Assembly: GCF_014197795.1 (NCBI RefSeq)
Contig: NZ_JACIGI010000004.1
Coordinates: 124,001-188,000 of the forward strand
Direction of reading: 5' to 3'
DNA from: Roseospira goensis
GTDB lineage: Bacteria; Pseudomonadota; Alphaproteobacteria; Rhodospirillales; Rhodospirillaceae
Length of the DNA: 64,000 nucleotides
Position numbers and translations under genes: made by a program. The notes beneath the pieces were generated by a model. The model did not search any database. It saw nothing but the letters and a program-made list of their open reading frames with translations, and was not told where the DNA came from. Shown piece after piece: positions 25,643 through 35,223 of this stretch (position 1 is its first letter; each line of letters starts with the position of its first letter).

Positions 25643-26293
25643 TCAGTCCAGGGTGGCGCGTGCCAGGGTCTCGCGCACCCGTGCCGCACCCCACTGCACG
25701 GGTGGGCTCGGCGCCGCGCCGCGCGCCACGTCGGTGCCGTCCCCGGCCCGCAGCACCACCGGCCCCTCCGACCCCGGCGCCAGGCCGGTGACGCCGACCA
25801 CGCCCTCGACCGCGAACACGGCCGTGGTGAGCGGCGTCGCCTCGACCGTGAAGTCGGTGCCCCGGACCGACGCCACGGCCGTCCGGGTCTGCACGTCGAA
25901 GCCGTCCCAGCGCTCGCCGCCGTTGAGGCTGGCGCGGATCAGGCCCATCACCAGGCCGAACACGCCACTGCGGCCCGTGCCGTCGGGCAGGTATTCGTCG
26001 ACCGACAGGCGGCTGCCGGGTCCGGCCGACAGGGAGCCGCCACCGGACAGGGCGATCCGCACCTTGGCGGCCTCGCCGGTCACGACCTCGTCGCCCGCAA
26101 AGATCCCCGCCCCGACGGTAGCCGAAACCGGGCCGCCGGCCCGCACCAGCGCGACCCGCCCCTGCACGGCCTCGACCCGGCCGGCGGGATCGGGGGCCTG
26201 CGCCCAGGCCTCGGTCAACGGCAGCAGGAACAGGAGCAGCAGGAAGACCCCGACCAGGGTCACGGCACGCGCATAGGCCCGAGGTATCGACAT
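25643..26293 (-). CDS. FecR-domain exported protein
   Basis: A 216-residue secreted protein: signal peptide about 1-32 (ending AWAQA) and a FecR domain (GRVEAVQGRVALVRAG, AGIFAGDEVVTGEAAKVRIALSGG, the variant of the family that regulates through envelope contact, with SVRGTDFTVEA near the end). The FecR-CHASE2-cyclase pair is widespread in bacteria and suggests the secreted protein gates the cyclase by binding its CHASE2 domain; this is inference. The gene precedes the cyclase in the same direction with about 20 bases between the stop and the preferred cyclase start. Confidence 0.88.
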   Translation of the reverse strand: MSIPRAYARAVTLVGVFLLLLFLLPLTEAWAQAPDPAGRVEAVQGRVALVRAGGPVSATVGAGIFAGDEVVTGEAAKVRIALSGGGSLSAGPGSRLSVDEYLPDGTGRSGVFGLVMGLIRASLNGGERWDGFDVQTRTAVASVRGTDFTVEATPLTTAVFAVEGVVGVTGLAPGSEGPVVLRAGDGTDVARGAAPSPPVQWGAARVRETLARATLD

Positions 26294-26445
26294 GGTTCTG
26301 ACCCCTCCGCTCCGCCCCGGCCGCGCCGGTCTCGATCATGCCGACGCGATCGGCCCGGGCTCGCAACGAGTCTGCACGATATCGGGTGCGGAGGGACCGA
26401 TCAAGCGGCGCCCGCCGCCCGCATCCCCTCTCCCGCATCGCACGC

Positions 26446-27357
26446 TCAGAAGCGGCGTTGGGCCAGTTCCCGGATGAGGAAGTCCCGGAATACCTCCACC
26501 TTCTTGGAGTGACGCATCTCCTCGGCGTAGACGAAGTAGATCGTCACCTCGGGGCCACGCAAATCCGGCAAGACCTTCACCAGATTGCCGGCCTCCAGGC
26601 TGAAGTAGTCCGGCAAGGCGGCGATGCCCAGCCCGCTCTGGACCGCGCGGAACATGCTGTAGATGTTGTTCACGCGCAGGATGGGTTTGCGGGGGCGCGC
26701 GGGGTCGCACCCGGCTTCTATCAACCAGTTCATGCGCTCGACCGGCGGCTTGAACTTTTCGCCGTAGATGATGATGTTGTGGTTGTCCAGATCCGCGGGC
26801 GTCTGGGGGATGCCGTGCTGTTTGATGTACTCGGGCGCGGCAAAGCAATGGTAGTGCATGGTGATGAGCTGACGCTTCACCAGGTCCGGCTGGCGCGGCG
26901 GCATGAAGCGCAGGGCGACGTCGGCCTCGCGCATGGCCAGGTCCAGTTCGCCGTCGTTGAGGATGATGGTCAGCTCGATGTCCGGGTAGCGTTCGAGGAA
27001 CTTCTTGACCCGGGGAGTCAGCCACAGCGACCCGAAGGCAACGGTGGTGGTGATCGTCAGCGGTCCCTCGGGCCGTTCCCGGGTCTCGCCCAGCTTGGCC
27101 TCGACCATGGCCAGCTTGGCGAACACCTCATGCACCGTGCGGTAGAGCATCTCCCCGGATTCGGTCGGGATGAGGCCGCGGGCATGGCGGTGAAACAGCG
27201 TGACGCCCAGGCTCTCCTCAAGGCCGCTGATCTGCCGGCTGACCGCCGACTGACTCAGGTTCAGGGCCTCGCCGGCATGCGTGAAGCTGCCGGCATCGGC
27301 CACCGCGTGAAAAACGCGCAGCTTATCCCAATCCATCGCGCCACCACGCGCTGGCAT
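26446..27357 (-). CDS. lsrB: LysR-family regulator, LsrB-like
   Basis: A 303-residue LysR regulator. The winged helix DWDKLRVFHAVADAGSFTHAGEALNLSQSAVSRQISGLE is typical, followed by a two-lobe ligand domain. The N-terminus and the position next to trxB match the LsrB regulators of Rhizobiales, which control redox and lipopolysaccharide genes through cysteine oxidation; two cysteines are present here (171 and 217). Start: ATG at 27357 with a strong GGAGGAG ribosome site; MDWD at 27336 is the alternative. The orthology is inferred from motif and context, not from an alignment. Confidence 0.85.
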   Translation of the reverse strand: MPARGGAMDWDKLRVFHAVADAGSFTHAGEALNLSQSAVSRQISGLEESLGVTLFHRHARGLIPTESGEMLYRTVHEVFAKLAMVEAKLGETRERPEGPLTITTTVAFGSLWLTPRVKKFLERYPDIELTIILNDGELDLAMREADVALRFMPPRQPDLVKRQLITMHYHCFAAPEYIKQHGIPQTPADLDNHNIIIYGEKFKPPVERMNWLIEAGCDPARPRKPILRVNNIYSMFRAVQSGLGIAALPDYFSLEAGNLVKVLPDLRGPEVTIYFVYAEEMRHSKKVEVFRDFLIRELAQRRF

Positions 27358-27665
27358 CGCCGTCTCCTCCCTGTTCGACGGAACCCTGTTCGCCGGGCGC
27401 GGTGTCCCCGACCCGTTCTTCTCTTGTGACGAGGTGCTCGTGCGGTGTTGCTCTTGCGTTGGCGCCGTGTCGCGGCGGTGAAGTCGGTGTGGCAGGACCG
27501 GTGTCCGGTGGCCCAGCAGAGATCAGGGCCGGGACGGACCCCGTGATCCGTCCCGGGCGCCTCCATTCGACCCCGGTCGACGGGTCGAGATCAAGGCTTT
27601 CCGCACAGGCCCCTGCCCGGCCACCAGGTCACCGGACCCCGGCGGCCCCACGGACGTGACGCGGA
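27358..27665. other. intergenic region between lsrB-like and trxB genes
   Basis: It holds the lsrB promoter and the end of the trxB transcript. A perfect hairpin ccgggacgga/tccgtcccgg (about 27529-27556) and a 7-bp hairpin tcgaccc/gggtcga are visible. Neither has a T-run on the trxB strand, so a terminator is only possible. I see no clear promoter boxes. Confidence 0.5.
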
Positions 27666-28628
27666 TCAGGCGGCCACCTCCTGCGCGGCGCTGTGCGCGA
27701 CCAGGAAGCGGTCCGCCTCCAGGGCCGCCATGCAGCCGGTCCCGGCCGCGGTCACCGCCTGGCGGAACACGTGGTCCTGGACATCGCCGGCGGCAAACAC
27801 CCCCGGCACGCTGGTGGCCGTGCTGTCGGGCTTGGTGAGGATGTAGCCGGTATCGTCCATGTCGATCTGCCCGGCGAAGAGGTCGGTGTTGGGCTTGTGG
27901 CCGATGGCGATGAACACGCCGTCCACGGCAAGGTCCGACACCTCGCCCGACGAGACGTCGCGCAGCCGCACCCCGGTCACCCCCGGCGGCATGCCCCCGC
28001 CCAGGATCTCGTCCACCACCGTGTTCCAGCGCACCTCGATCTTGGGATTGGCGAACAGGCGCTCCTGCATGATGCGTTCGGCGCGCAGGCTGTCCCGGCG
28101 GTGCACCAGCGTGACCTTGCTGGCATGGTTGGTCATGTAGATGGCCTCCTCGACCGCGGTGTTGCCGCCGCCGATCACCGCCACCTCCTTGCCGCGGTAG
28201 AAGAAGCCGTCGCAGGTGGCGCAGGCCGACACGCCGGTCCCGGCGTAGGTCTTCTCGCTCTCCAGCCCCAGCCACTTGGCGCTGGCGCCGGTGGCGATCA
28301 CCAGCGTCTCGCCGATGTACAGGTCGCCGGAATCCCCCTTGCACACGAACGGGCGCTTGGACAGATCGGCCTCGACGATCACGTCGTCGAAGACGCGCGT
28401 CCCCACGTTGGCGGCCTGGGCGCGCATCTGCTCCATCAGCCACGGCCCCTGGATCGGATCCGCGAAGCCCGGGTAGTTCTCGACATCGGTGGTGATGGTG
28501 AGCTGCCCGCCCGGTTGCAGGCCCGCCACCATGATGGGCTCGAGGCTGGCGCGCGCGGCGTAGATGGCGGCGGTGCAGCCGGCCGCCCCGGAGCCCAGCA
28601 CCAAGACCTTGGTTCGGTATTCAGCCAT
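27666..28628 (-). CDS. trxB: thioredoxin-disulfide reductase
   Basis: FAD/NADPH flavoprotein that reduces thioredoxin. At 320 residues it matches E. coli TrxB. Features: FAD-binding VLVLGSGAAGCTAAIYAARA (8-27), redox pair CATCDG (Cys136, Cys139), NADPH motif GGGNTAVEEA (about 150-159) and the C-terminal FAD segment GVFAAGDVQD. The ATG at 28628 has AGAGGA upstream; the longer frame is antisense. It lies between the peroxiredoxin gene (terminator between) and the lsrB-like regulator. Confidence 0.97.
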   Translation of the reverse strand: MAEYRTKVLVLGSGAAGCTAAIYAARASLEPIMVAGLQPGGQLTITTDVENYPGFADPIQGPWLMEQMRAQAANVGTRVFDDVIVEADLSKRPFVCKGDSGDLYIGETLVIATGASAKWLGLESEKTYAGTGVSACATCDGFFYRGKEVAVIGGGNTAVEEAIYMTNHASKVTLVHRRDSLRAERIMQERLFANPKIEVRWNTVVDEILGGGMPPGVTGVRLRDVSSGEVSDLAVDGVFIAIGHKPNTDLFAGQIDMDDTGYILTKPDSTATSVPGVFAAGDVQDHVFRQAVTAAGTGCMAALEADRFLVAHSAAQEVAA

Positions 28629-28734
28629 TGCAGATATCCTCTTGCGCCGCGCCGGCCTCCGCGGGGGGCGGCGGCGGCATGACGTCGGTGGACCCTTCTG
28701 GGCAAAAACCTTAATCAGGCGGCGGAAAGCGGTC

Positions 28735-28768
28735 AAAGGAAACGGGGCGCCCCCTCCGGAGCGCCCCG
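28735..28768 (-). terminator. rho-independent terminator of the peroxiredoxin gene
   Basis: On the minus strand an 8-bp GC stem (cggggcgc/gcgccccg) with a 10-base loop is followed by TTTCCTTT. It lies 55-88 bases after the peroxiredoxin stop and ahead of trxB. Confidence 0.85.
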
Positions 28769-28822
28769 CCTGTTCGACTCCCGTCGTGTTCGCCCCACGA
28801 CGGGCACGGGAATGCCGTCGCC

Positions 28823-29446
28823 TTACAGCGCCTCGGCGTGCTCCGACAGGAACTTGGCCACACCCTCGGGGGTCGCTTCCATGCCGGCGGCGCCCTTCTG
28901 CCAGCCGGCCGGACAGACCTCGCCGTGCTGGTCGTGGAACTGGAGGGCATCGACCATGCGCAGGGACTCGTCCACGTTGCGGCCCAGCGGCAGGTCGTTG
29001 ATGACGTAGTGACGGATGGTCCCGGCCTTGTCGATCAGGAACGAACCGCGCAGGGCCACGCCGTCCGGCAGCAGCACGCCGTAGTCCCGGGCGATCTGCT
29101 TGGTCAGGTCGGCCACCAGCGGGAACTTGACCTGGCCGAGCCCCCCCTGTTCCGTGGGCGTCTTCTTCCACGCCAGGTGGGTGTAGTGGCTGTCCACCGA
29201 CACGCCGACCACCTTGACCCCGCGGCTTTCGAACTCGGCAAGGCGATGATCGTGCGCCAGGATCTCGGAGGGGCAGACGAAGGTGAAGTCCAGCGGGTAG
29301 AAGAACACCAGGCCGTAGCTGCCGCTCAGGTAGGACTTCAGGTTGAAGGCCTCGTCGATGGTGTTGTCACCCATCACGGTCGGCGCGGTGAAGTCCGGCG
29401 CCGGCTTGCCGATCAGGTTGCCCACGGTCTCGACGGTATCAGTCAT
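28823..29446 (-). CDS. typical 2-Cys peroxiredoxin (AhpC/Prx1)
   Basis: Thiol peroxidase of 207 residues that detoxifies hydrogen peroxide and alkyl hydroperoxides, recycled by thioredoxin. The peroxidatic cysteine is C58 in DFTFVCPSE and the resolving cysteine C178 in GEVCPAGW. ATG at 29446 gives a start (MTDTVETVGNLIGKPAPDF) typical of this class. With trxB and the lsrB-like regulator alongside it makes a thiol-redox locus; the divergent lrp gene begins 318 bases upstream. Confidence 0.95.
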   Translation of the reverse strand: MTDTVETVGNLIGKPAPDFTAPTVMGDNTIDEAFNLKSYLSGSYGLVFFYPLDFTFVCPSEILAHDHRLAEFESRGVKVVGVSVDSHYTHLAWKKTPTEQGGLGQVKFPLVADLTKQIARDYGVLLPDGVALRGSFLIDKAGTIRHYVINDLPLGRNVDESLRMVDALQFHDQHGEVCPAGWQKGAAGMEATPEGVAKFLSEHAEAL

Positions 29447-29763
29447 GCGGTACTCCTTCTGTCCCGAACGGGATGACGGTGGATGTGGGACGCACGGAAC
29501 ACGTCGCATCCCAGGGGTGCGGGAACGGACCCAGTGATATGTGAGAAGGGCGGCGGGCCTCAGATCGACCCCGCCCTGTTTAGAACGCTTCGAATATTGT
29601 TTATCGCATCTGCGAACGCAACCCCGAACCGCACCACGGTAAGCCATGTTGGCGGGGCGGCGGGAGGTGAGGCGGAGCCGCCGTTTTTCCATTGCGCCGC
29701 CACCGGAGCCCTTGTAATTTCATTTCGCAGACCCGCCTCCCACATCAGGACCCGACCCGCCGC

Positions 29764-30252
29764 ATGCAACGCGTGAAACTGGACCATGTCGATCGGTCCA
29801 TTCTGGCCGATCTCCAGGCCGACGGTCGCATGACCAACGTCGAGCTGGCCAAGCGCGCCGGCATTTCCGCGCCCCCGTGCCTGCGCCGGGTGCGGGCGCT
29901 GGAGGAGTCCGGGTTCATCAAGGGCTATCACGCCGAGATCGACCCTATCGCCCTGGGCTATCACGTGACGGTGTTCGCCCATGTGGGCCTGAACAGCCAG
30001 GCCGAATCGGACCTGAAGGCGTTCGAGGCCCTGGTCAACGAGTGGCCCGAGGTGCGGGAATGCCACATGCTGGCCGGGGAGACCGATTTCCTGCTCAAGA
30101 TCGTGGCCCATGACTGGGACCACTATCAGCAGTTCCTGACGTCCCGCCTGACCGCCGCGCCCAACGTGGCGCACGTCAAGTCCGCGCTGGCGATTCGCAG
30201 CGGCAAGCTGGAGCCCGGCGTCCCGGTGGAGCGGCTCGACCAGGCGTCCTGA
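29764..30252 (+). CDS. Lrp/AsnC family regulator
   Basis: A 162-residue feast/famine regulator. Residues about 5-55 form the Lrp winged helix (LDHVDRSILADLQADGRMTNVELAKRAGISAPPCLRRVRALEESGFIKGYHAEID), followed by the RAM ligand-binding domain (VRECHMLAGETDFLLKIVAHDWDHYQQFL). An Lrp gene next to trxB is common in alphaproteobacteria; the amino acid effector is unknown. ATG at 29764 has no strong ribosome site, but the frame begins cleanly with MQRVKLDHVD. Confidence 0.92.
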   Translation: MQRVKLDHVDRSILADLQADGRMTNVELAKRAGISAPPCLRRVRALEESGFIKGYHAEIDPIALGYHVTVFAHVGLNSQAESDLKAFEALVNEWPEVRECHMLAGETDFLLKIVAHDWDHYQQFLTSRLTAAPNVAHVKSALAIRSGKLEPGVPVERLDQAS

Positions 30253-30360
30253 GGCGGGACCGCCCCCGGCCGGATCCCTGGCCGGCCCAGGACCTGACGC
30301 TTGCCCTGACGCTTGGCCCAACCCTTGGCCCACCCGGCGCGGGCGACTATCTTGTCCGGC

Positions 30361-32553
30361 ATGACGACGACCGCCGCCCCCCTCCTGCTGCCGCTGTACG
30401 AGCGCCAGCCCGCCGGCCCGCGCGCCAGCTTCCGGCTGGCCTCGGACTACACCCCGTCCGGCGACCAGCCGACCGCCATCGCCGACCTGAGCCGCGGCCT
30501 GGGCGAGGGCGAACGCGATCAGGTGCTGCTGGGTGTCACCGGCTCCGGCAAGACCTTCACCATGGCGAAGGTGATCGAGGCCGCGGGCCGGCCGGCCCTG
30601 GTCATGGCCCCGAACAAGACGCTGGCGGCGCAGCTCTACGGCGAGATGAAACAATTCTTTCCCGAGAATGCGGTAGAGTATTTCGTCTCCTACTACGACT
30701 ACTACCAGCCGGAAGCCTACGTTCCGCGCACCGACACCTACATCGAAAAAGACTCCAGCATCAACGAGCAGATCGACCGCATGCGCCACGCCGCGACTCG
30801 TGCATTGCTGGAGCGGCGCGACGTGGTCATCGTCGCGTCGGTCTCCTGCATCTACGGCATCGGCGCCGTCGAATCCTATGCCCGCATGGTGATTTCCCTG
30901 CGCAAGGGCCAGGAGATCGACCGCGACGCGCTGCTGAAGGGACTGGTCGAGCTTCAGTACACGCGAAATGATATTGCGTTCACCCGCGGGGCCTTCCGCG
31001 CCCGCGGCGACGTGATCGAAATCTTTCCGGCGCACTACGAGGACCGCGCCTGGCGCCTGTCCCTGTTCGGGGACGAGATCGAGGACATCGCCGAGTTCGA
31101 TCCGCTCACCGGGGCGCGCACGGCCGGCCTGGACATGGTGACCGTCTACCCCGCCAGCCACTACGTGACACCGCGCCCGGCGCTGTCGCAGGCGGTCAAG
31201 TCCATCAAGGCGGAACTGAAGGACCGCCTGGCCGCGCTCCAGGCCGACGGTAAGCTGCTGGAGGCCCAGCGGCTGGAACAGCGCACCCTGTTCGACCTGG
31301 AGATGATCGAGACCACCGGGCACTGCAAGAGCATCGAGAACTACTCGCGCCACCTCACCGGCCGGCCGCCGGGCGCCCCGCCGCCGACCCTGTTCGAATA
31401 CCTGCCCGAGGACGCGTTGCTGTTCGTGGACGAGAGCCACGTCACGGTTCCGCAGATCGGCGGCATGTTCAAGGGCGACTTCCAGCGCAAGAGCACGCTG
31501 GCGGAGTACGGTTTCCGTCTGCCCTCCTGCGTCGACAACCGCCCGCTCAAGTTCGAGGAGTGGGACGGCATGCGACCGCCATCGGTCTACGTCTCGGCCA
31601 CCCCCGGCCCGTGGGAGCTGGAGCGCACCGGCGGCGTGTTCACGGAACAGGTCATCCGCCCCACCGGCCTGATCGACCCCGTCTGCATCGTCCGCCCGGT
31701 CGAGCACCAGGTGGACGACCTGCTGGCCGAGGTGCGCCAATGCGCCGCCAAGGGCCAGCGGGTGCTGGTCACCACCCTGACCAAGCGCATGGCCGAGGAC
31801 CTGACGGAGTACCTCGCCGAGCAGGGCATTCGCGTGCGCTACATGCACTCCGACGTGGACACGCTGGAGCGCATCGAGATCATTCGCGACCTGCGCATCG
31901 GCGCCTTCGACGTCCTGGTCGGCATCAACCTGCTGCGCGAGGGCCTGGACATCCCGGAATGTGCCCTGGTCGCCATCCTGGACGCCGACAAGGAAGGCTT
32001 CCTGCGCTCCAAGACCTCGCTGATCCAGACCATCGGCCGGGCGGCCCGCAACGTCGAGGGCCGGGTGCTGCTGTACGCCGACACCCTGACGGAGAGCCTG
32101 CGCTACGCCATCGACGAGACCAACCGCCGGCGCGAGAAGCAGCAGGCCTACAACGCCGCCCACGGCATCACGCCCGAAAGCGTGCGCGCCCGCATCTCCG
32201 ACGTGCTGGAGAGCGTCAACGAGAAGGACTATGTGACCGTCGCCCCGGGCCTGGCCGAGGAGCAGCACCAGATCGGCCACAACCTGCACAGCCACATCGC
32301 CGACCTCGACAAGCGCATGCGCGCCGCCGCCGCCGACCTGGAGTTCGAGGAGGCCGCCCGGCTGCGCGACGAGATCAAGCGTCTGGAGGCCATGGAGTTG
32401 GGCGTTCCGGCCGACGCCGGCGACGACGGGCCGCCCCCCAATCCCCTGTTGGCGTCTGTGCGCCGCGCCGAAGCGGAGAAAAGCGGCGGCAGCGCCAAGG
32501 GCAAGAAGACTCGCGGCAAGGGACGCACCAAGACCGGCCGGCCCTCGCGGTAG
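30361..32553 (+). CDS. uvrB: excinuclease ABC subunit B
   Basis: DNA-repair helicase-like subunit of UvrABC that receives damage from UvrA, opens the strands with its beta-hairpin and recruits UvrC. The 730-residue protein has Walker A GVTGSGKT (58-65), the beta-hairpin [12 protein letters not shown] (about 107-118), DEAD-like VDESH, motif [11 protein letters not shown] and a C-terminal UVR domain ([18 protein letters not shown]) for UvrC contact, followed by a basic Lys/Gly tail. ATG at 30361 is the usual start; the TTG upstream at 30313 is not needed. Its TAG stop is shared with a hairpin. Confidence 0.97.
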   Translation: MTTTAAPLLLPLYERQPAGPRASFRLASDYTPSGDQPTAIADLSRGLGEGERDQVLLGVTGSGKTFTMAKVIEAAGRPALVMAPNKTLAAQLYGEMKQFFPENAVEYFVSYYDYYQPEAYVPRTDTYIEKDSSINEQIDRMRHAATRALLERRDVVIVASVSCIYGIGAVESYARMVISLRKGQEIDRDALLKGLVELQYTRNDIAFTRGAFRARGDVIEIFPAHYEDRAWRLSLFGDEIEDIAEFDPLTGARTAGLDMVTVYPASHYVTPRPALSQAVKSIKAELKDRLAALQADGKLLEAQRLEQRTLFDLEMIETTGHCKSIENYSRHLTGRPPGAPPPTLFEYLPEDALLFVDESHVTVPQIGGMFKGDFQRKSTLAEYGFRLPSCVDNRPLKFEEWDGMRPPSVYVSATPGPWELERTGGVFTEQVIRPTGLIDPVCIVRPVEHQVDDLLAEVRQCAAKGQRVLVTTLTKRMAEDLTEYLAEQGIRVRYMHSDVDTLERIEIIRDLRIGAFDVLVGINLLREGLDIPECALVAILDADKEGFLRSKTSLIQTIGRAARNVEGRVLLYADTLTESLRYAIDETNRRREKQQAYNAAHGITPESVRARISDVLESVNEKDYVTVAPGLAEEQHQIGHNLHSHIADLDKRMRAAAADLEFEEAARLRDEIKRLEAMELGVPADAGDDGPPPNPLLASVRRAEAEKSGGSAKGKKTRGKGRTKTGRPSR

Positions 32554-32581
32554 GGCGGATCGCACCGCCTCCGATCCGCCC
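32552..32581 (+). repeat. short hairpin overlapping the uvrB stop
   Basis: A perfect 10-bp stem gggcggatcg/cgatccgccc with a 9-base loop begins at the G of the uvrB TAG. The arm agggcggatc is the outer arm of the palindromes at 52892 and (in the right arm) 60430, so this looks like a mini version of that family. It lacks a T-run. Confidence 0.7.
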
Positions 32582-32858
32582 GCGGGGGCAGGCTCGGTCC
32601 GTGACACCGCCCTCGTCTCGTCGCGAAATTCGTCCCGCAATCGCGCCGTCCCAGTCGGGACCCTGGCCGAACGTCGTATGTCGTCCCACCAGATTGCCCA
32701 GAGTCCCCTCAAATTGTAGGTATTTAAGAAGGGGCAGCCGGCTGGGGGGCAGTCGGGGGCCACCGAAACGACACAGTCTCGGTGCGCCCCGCCCTCTCTC
32801 CCCTGTCCATGTCCGTGGTAGGCTCCGCGCCGGTCGTTCACAGCCGGAGCCTCTGCCC
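32554..32858. other. intergenic region between uvrB and SDR gene
   Basis: Apart from the hairpin at its left edge I see an AT-richer patch (about 32700-32735, ttgcccagag to tatttaagaa) that may hold the SDR promoter. No gene is visible. Confidence 0.4.
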
Positions 32859-33629
32859 GTGCCCCGCCGTCCCGATCCCCGTCACGTTCTCATCACCGGC
32901 GCCTCCAGCGGCCTCGGCGCCGCGCTGGCGACGCAATACGCCGAAGCCGGTGTGCATCTTTCGCTGTCGGGACGCGACGCGACCCGCCTGGCAGCCGTGG
33001 GCGATCGCTGCCGCGCGCGTGGCGCCGGGGTGAACATCGCGGTCGTCGACGTCCGCGACCCGGCCGCCACCGCCGCTTGGGTGCGAGCCGCCGACGACGC
33101 CCGTCCCGTCGACCTGGTGATCGCCAACGCCGGCCGCTCCGGCGGCACGGGCGGCGGCGCGGAGCCGGAGGCGCAGGCTCGCGACATCTTCGCCGTCAAC
33201 CTCGACGGGGTGCTGAACACCGTGCAGCCGCTGGTGCCGGCGCTGCGGGCCCGCGGCCGCGGTCAGGTCGCGATCATGGCCTCGCTGGCGGGGTTCCGCG
33301 GCTTTCCGGGCGCCCCCGCCTACTGCGCCAGCAAGGCCGCCGTGAAGGTCTGGGGCGAGTCCCTGCGTGGCTGGCTGGCCGCCGACGGCGTGGCGGTCTC
33401 GGTCATCTGCCCGGGCTACGTCCGCACGCCCATGACGGCGGTGAACCGGTTCCCGATGCCGTTCCTGATGGATGCCGACCGCGCCGCCCGCCTGATCCGC
33501 CGGCGGCTGGCGCGCGATCACGGCCGCATCGCCTTCCCGTGGCCGATGGCCTTCGGCGCCTGGCTGGCCGGCACCCTGCCCGACGGACTGGTGGACCGGC
33601 TGACCCGGCGACTGCCGCGCAAGACGTGA
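32859..33629 (+). CDS. short-chain dehydrogenase/reductase
   Basis: A 256-residue classical SDR oxidoreductase. The cofactor motif is TGASSGLG (13-20), followed by NAG (residues 90-92) and the catalytic triad Ser142, Tyr155 and Lys159 in ASLAG...PAYCASKAA; ICPGYVRTPM matches the family. The C-terminal hydrophobic stretch (PWPMAFGAWLAGTLPDGLV) suggests membrane association, as in some lipid-linked SDRs. GTG at 32859 with CGGAG about 10 bases upstream. The substrate is unknown. It sits alone between uvrB and a small open frame. Confidence 0.9.
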   Translation: MPRRPDPRHVLITGASSGLGAALATQYAEAGVHLSLSGRDATRLAAVGDRCRARGAGVNIAVVDVRDPAATAAWVRAADDARPVDLVIANAGRSGGTGGGAEPEAQARDIFAVNLDGVLNTVQPLVPALRARGRGQVAIMASLAGFRGFPGAPAYCASKAAVKVWGESLRGWLAADGVAVSVICPGYVRTPMTAVNRFPMPFLMDADRAARLIRRRLARDHGRIAFPWPMAFGAWLAGTLPDGLVDRLTRRLPRKT

Positions 33630-33679
33630 CGGCGGAATCCGCCACGCGTCCGGCACGCAGCGCGGGCTGGACGTCGAGC

Positions 33680-33850
33680 ATGACCGCCTCCGGCCTGTAT
33701 GGTCCGGACACCGCCGACCGGCTTCCCCCCGAGGTGCAGGAGATCGGTGCGGGGGCCTTCATCACCGGCGTCGCCCAGGCCCTGTTCGGAACCAAGAGCG
33801 GCCTCGCGACGCTGGGTCTGTCGGAGTACCGGCTCCCGGCAACGGCCTGA
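33680..33850 (+). CDS. possible 56-residue small protein
   Basis: A short frame with GC-rich third positions and a reasonable composition (MTASGLYGPDTADRLPPEV then a Gly/Ala segment AFITGVAQALFG). I cannot match it to a family. It begins 51 bases after the SDR stop, in the same direction, with a weak ribosome site. It could be a real small membrane-associated protein or a chance frame. Confidence 0.4.
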   Translation: MTASGLYGPDTADRLPPEVQEIGAGAFITGVAQALFGTKSGLATLGLSEYRLPATA

Positions 33851-33895
33851 GAGCCGAGCCCTCGCACCCCTTCGCCTGGGCGGGCCACGAGGGGA

Positions 33896-35029
33896 TCAGG
33901 TGGCCCCGGCATCCGAAGACGGCGGCGTCTTGCGCCGCGGCCGCAGCGGCCCCCAGGTGACGATCGCCGACACGCCGAAGTTCCACACCGAGCCAACCAC
34001 GGCCCCGACGAAGCCGGCCAGCGCCCAATGCGCGCCGTTCCGGTACACCAGGTCAGCGACCTCGACGTTAACGACCGCCCCGATGGCGCACACCAGGTAG
34101 AACGACAGCAGGCCCCAGACGAACCCCAACCCCCGCAGCCGTCGGTCGCGGTAGGTGAAGGCGTTGTTGAGGGCGAAGTTCGAGGTCATGGCGACCACGG
34201 TCGCCGTGGCCTGGGACCACAGGAAGACCACCCCCGCCAGGTGCAGCATCACCCCCAGCACCAGCAGGTGCACGCCGACCCCCAGCAGGCCGACCAGGGC
34301 GAACAGGATGAACCGCACCGGAATCCAGCGCCCCAGCGTCTTGTCGGCGAGCAGCATCCCGAACTCCCAGATCACCTGACTGTCGAGCTTGCTTTCGCCG
34401 GCCTGGCGCTCCCGGAACGTGAACCCCAGTTCGGCGTAGCGCGGCACCCGCGGGCTGGAGGCGAAAATGTCCAGCAGGATCTTGAAGCCGGTGCCCGACA
34501 GGTCGTGGACCACCGTGTCCAACAGCTCCCGGCGCAGCATGAAGAATCCGGAGAGCGGATCGGTGAGCGGCGCCCCAGTGATGCGGTTCGCCAGGAAGTT
34601 ACCGACCCGGCTGACCATCTCGCGCCGCGCCGAGGCCAGCCCGGCGGCACTGGCGCCCTCCGCGAAGCGGCTGGCGACCACGATCTCGCGATCCTCATCG
34701 CGGAGCAACGTCAGCATCCGCGGCAACAGCGTTTCGTCGTGTTGCAGATCGGCGTCCATCACCGCCAGGTACGGCGCGGCGGTGGCCAGCATGCCCTCGA
34801 TGCAGGCCGACGACAGGCCACGCCGACCGACCCGGTGCAGGACCGAGACATTGGCGCGGTCCCGCGCCAGCCGGCGCAGCACGTCCAGCGTCCCGTCGGT
34901 GGAATCGTCATCCACGAACAGCACCTGCCAGCGTTCGCCGGCCAGGGTCCGGTCCAGCAGGGCCACCAGGGGCTCGATGTTGTCGCGCTCGTTGAGGGTC
35001 GGAACGATGATCGCCAGATCGTAGGGCAC
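33896..35029 (-). CDS. GT2 glycosyltransferase fused to GtrA membrane domain
   Basis: A 377-residue fusion. The N-terminal family 2 glycosyltransferase (about 1-235) is of the dolichol/polyprenyl-phosphate mannose synthase type: AIIVPTLNERDNIEPL, FVDDDSTDGT, VMDADLQHDE and a C-terminal DKTLGRWIPVRF. The GtrA-like domain (about 245-370) has four helices. Such proteins load sugars onto undecaprenyl phosphate for periplasmic transferases. GTG at 35029 has GAGAAGG about 9 bases upstream. It is divergent from an ArnT-like transferase, its likely partner. Confidence 0.9.
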   Translation of the reverse strand: MPYDLAIIVPTLNERDNIEPLVALLDRTLAGERWQVLFVDDDSTDGTLDVLRRLARDRANVSVLHRVGRRGLSSACIEGMLATAAPYLAVMDADLQHDETLLPRMLTLLRDEDREIVVASRFAEGASAAGLASARREMVSRVGNFLANRITGAPLTDPLSGFFMLRRELLDTVVHDLSGTGFKILLDIFASSPRVPRYAELGFTFRERQAGESKLDSQVIWEFGMLLADKTLGRWIPVRFILFALVGLLGVGVHLLVLGVMLHLAGVVFLWSQATATVVAMTSNFALNNAFTYRDRRLRGLGFVWGLLSFYLVCAIGAVVNVEVADLVYRNGAHWALAGFVGAVVGSVWNFGVSAIVTWGPLRPRRKTPPSSDAGAT

Positions 35030-35223
35030 GGCAGGGGGCCTTCTCGGACCGCGTCGCGGCGGGGGCGGCCGGTCGCGGCCGCGTGGACTGGGCAGGTCGG
35101 GCGGGGCGGAAGCCCGGCGCATGTAGGCCGGTCGAGCCTCACGGGTCAAGCCGGCATTGCCCGCGCGCCCGGTCTGGAGTAGCACGGCACCTCCCGCCCG
35201 CGCCGCAACCCAAGACGGACCCC

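Noticed and set aside
30313-30360. TTG start giving uvrB 16 more residues
   Set aside because: The added residues do not look like UvrB, and the ATG at 30361 gives the normal N-terminus.
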